From an uncultured bacterium (GTDB taxonomy: Bacteria > Bacteroidota > Bacteroidia > Bacteroidales > Bacteroidaceae): a stretch of 38,769 nt of DNA. The notes below the pieces were generated by a model. It worked only from the letters and a program-made list of their open reading frames with translations. It was not told the origin of the DNA and ran no database searches. The position numbers and the translations under genes are program-made. Shown in pieces: positions 37,911 to 38,769 of the stretch. The stretch spans positions 1 to 38,769 of the forward strand of contig CAJMQV010000011.1 of assembly GCA_905215575.1 (NCBI GenBank), in the 5' to 3' direction. How positions within the stretch are numbered: the first letter of the stretch is position 1; the number at the start of each line of letters is the position of its first letter.

Positions 37911-38769
37911 TTAGTAGAAAAAGACTTTTTTACCGCTCTTGGTTACGTAAACACCCTTAACCGGATTCACTACGCGGCGTCCCTGCAGATCGTAGTACTC
38001 TTCTGCGTCGGCTGCTTCTGTTACGGTTCCTTCAATGCCGGTAGTCGGACCACCGATAATGATAGAACGGATGTGGCTGAGTGATGCCGGCAGTGCCAGA
38101 TATGCCTTGTGGGCTCCTAAAGTGCGGTCTGTTTCATTCATTTGATAGAAACCGAAACCTTGGTCACCATTGTCAAGGCTGTAAGCATTGATGTCGGCTG
38201 CAATGGCTGTTTCCACGTAAACACCGGTCAGATTGTTTTCGTTGTCGGTGCTTCCTGATGGAGCGAAGGTGAACTGGAAGTTGTCTGTTTCGCCCTGATT
38301 CTCCAGAACTACTGCGGTTCCGGCCGGAATGACATCTTTCACTTCCTCAAGAATTGCGGTTTCCTTGGCTTCGTCAACAGTAACGGTATAGGCTGACACA
38401 CCTGCCGGGATATTCAAGGCTACCGGAGCGGCCATGGTAACGTAGCTGTCTTTTTCGATTTCACGGCTTAGCTGTATTTCTGCGTCGCTTACTTCTTCAA
38501 TCTTCCAGATACAGTTGGCTTGTCCTGTATAACCGCTTGTCCAACGGTCTACCGGCTGTCCGGCTGCGGTTGCATACCATGATCCACGGCCTGAAGCGCC
38601 GTAAGTGCTGTGTTCTGTAACAATGAAGAACTGGCCTTTGTCTGCTTCCTCAAAAGTGAATTCAGAACCTAAACCGGTATTCTGGCGCTCAATGAAGTAT
38701 TCAAATACGGCAATTCCTTTTGGAGTGATCAGACGATTGTCGGCTGTGAGATAGAAAACGGTGTTCTCA
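37911..38769 (-). CDS. Partial large secreted protein, tandem paralogue of the 1017-aa protein (5' end outside the window)
   Basis: The frame is open to the window edge, giving about 285 C-terminal residues; the ATG at 38435 is internal. The visible part follows the C-terminal third of the 1017-aa protein module by module: 'TVFYLTADNRL' versus 'TVFYLSADNRL', 'APVALNIPAGVSAYTVTVDE' identical in both, 'RSIIIGGPTTGIE' identical, then 'YDLQGRRVVNPVKGVYV'. The upstream part diverges, so the proteins probably differ in their binding or catalytic halves. Unlike its paralogue it has no micro-protein after it, only a terminator. Function unknown. Confidence 0.85.
   Translation of the reverse strand, partial: ENTVFYLTADNRLITPKGIAVFEYFIERQNTGLGSEFTFEEADKGQFFIVTEHSTYGASGRGSWYATAAGQPVDRWTSGYTGQANCIWKIEEVSDAEIQLSREIEKDSYVTMAAPVALNIPAGVSAYTVTVDEAKETAILEEVKDVIPAGTAVVLENQGETDNFQFTFAPSGSTDNENNLTGVYVETAIAADINAYSLDNGDQGFGFYQMNETDRTLGAHKAYLALPASLSHIRSIIIGGPTTGIEGTVTEAADAEEYYDLQGRRVVNPVKGVYVTKSGKKVFFY

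Noticed and set aside
29907..38769. Interpretation of the C-terminal tails as proof of type IX secretion
   Set aside because: The tails are shorter and different in detail from established type IX domains and no secretion-system gene is present in the window.
1..38769. CRISPR arrays, insertion sequences, integrases, rRNA genes
   Set aside because: No regularly spaced repeats, transposase or integrase motifs, or rRNA sequence were seen on either strand.

Overview
The window looks like chromosome from a member of the Bacteroidaceae (Bacteroides/Phocaeicola type). Three things support this. Nearly every upstream region carries the Bacteroidetes promoter signature: a -7 box TAnnTTTG, several times with a TTTG/TTG -33 element 17-21 nt upstream. 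Strong Shine-Dalgarno sequences are absent. The gene set is typical: glycine-lipid synthases, a DUF4292 lipoprotein beside an EnvC-like protein, a TonB receptor with a carboxypeptidase-regulatory N-terminus, LrgAB, a MaeB malic enzyme-PTA fusion, a GH84 O-GlcNAcase, and secreted proteins ending in a 'YDLQGRRV...KGIYV...GKKV' tail. No phage, IS element, CRISPR array or rRNA was seen.

Layout. 1-1141: the end of a secreted tail-bearing protein, a 61-aa micro-protein, a strong terminator, and a tiny secreted protein that is little more than signal peptide plus tail. 1215-3047: a two-gene acyltransferase operon, best read as glycine-lipid synthesis (glsA-glsB). 3049-4410 (-): dGTPase, divergent from 4542-8914 (+), an operon of dUTPase, TPR lipoprotein, DUF4292 lipoprotein and a catalytically degenerate EnvC/LytM protein. 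8923-9996 (-): ArgE-type M20 deacetylase, divergent from a long-chain acyl-CoA ligase (+). 12014-13787 (+): prfB, a 49-aa membrane protein and a CYTH enzyme. 13885-14911 (-): lrgB/lrgA. 14912-16085 has no protein gene but holds a convincing candidate small RNA and a tRNA-Leu(CAA), both on the minus strand. 16086-19345 (-): NlpE-like lipoprotein, triple helix-hairpin-helix protein and NSS transporter. 19440-20231 (+): VanZ-like protein and an ABM monooxygenase. 20314-21480 (-): pncB, divergent from a TonB receptor (+). 24150-26435 (-): maeB. 26620-27225 (+): YciO-type protein, convergent with manC (-). 28594-28675 (+): a second, identical tRNA-Leu(CAA). 28718-29764 (-): ansA. 29907-38769 (-): a cluster of large secreted proteins: GH84, a 50-aa micro-protein, a 1017-aa discoidin-like protein and its partial tandem paralogue at the window edge.

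What stands out. (i) At both ends of the window a large secreted protein with a common C-terminal tail is followed within 10-34 nt by a 50-61 aa micro-protein of similar design, then by a strong terminator. This recurring two-gene unit has no function I can name. (ii) Minus-strand 15394-15619 has a near-ideal promoter, extensive pairing and a terminator, so it is very probably a structured non-coding RNA, possibly 6S-like. (iii) The two tRNA-Leu genes sit in a 94-bp perfect inverted repeat 12.6 kb apart. (iv) The prfB promoter lies inside the loop of the upstream gene's terminator, and prfB needs no programmed frameshift and has SPY in place of SPF.

All calls rest on reading the sequence and remembered family features; no database search was run.
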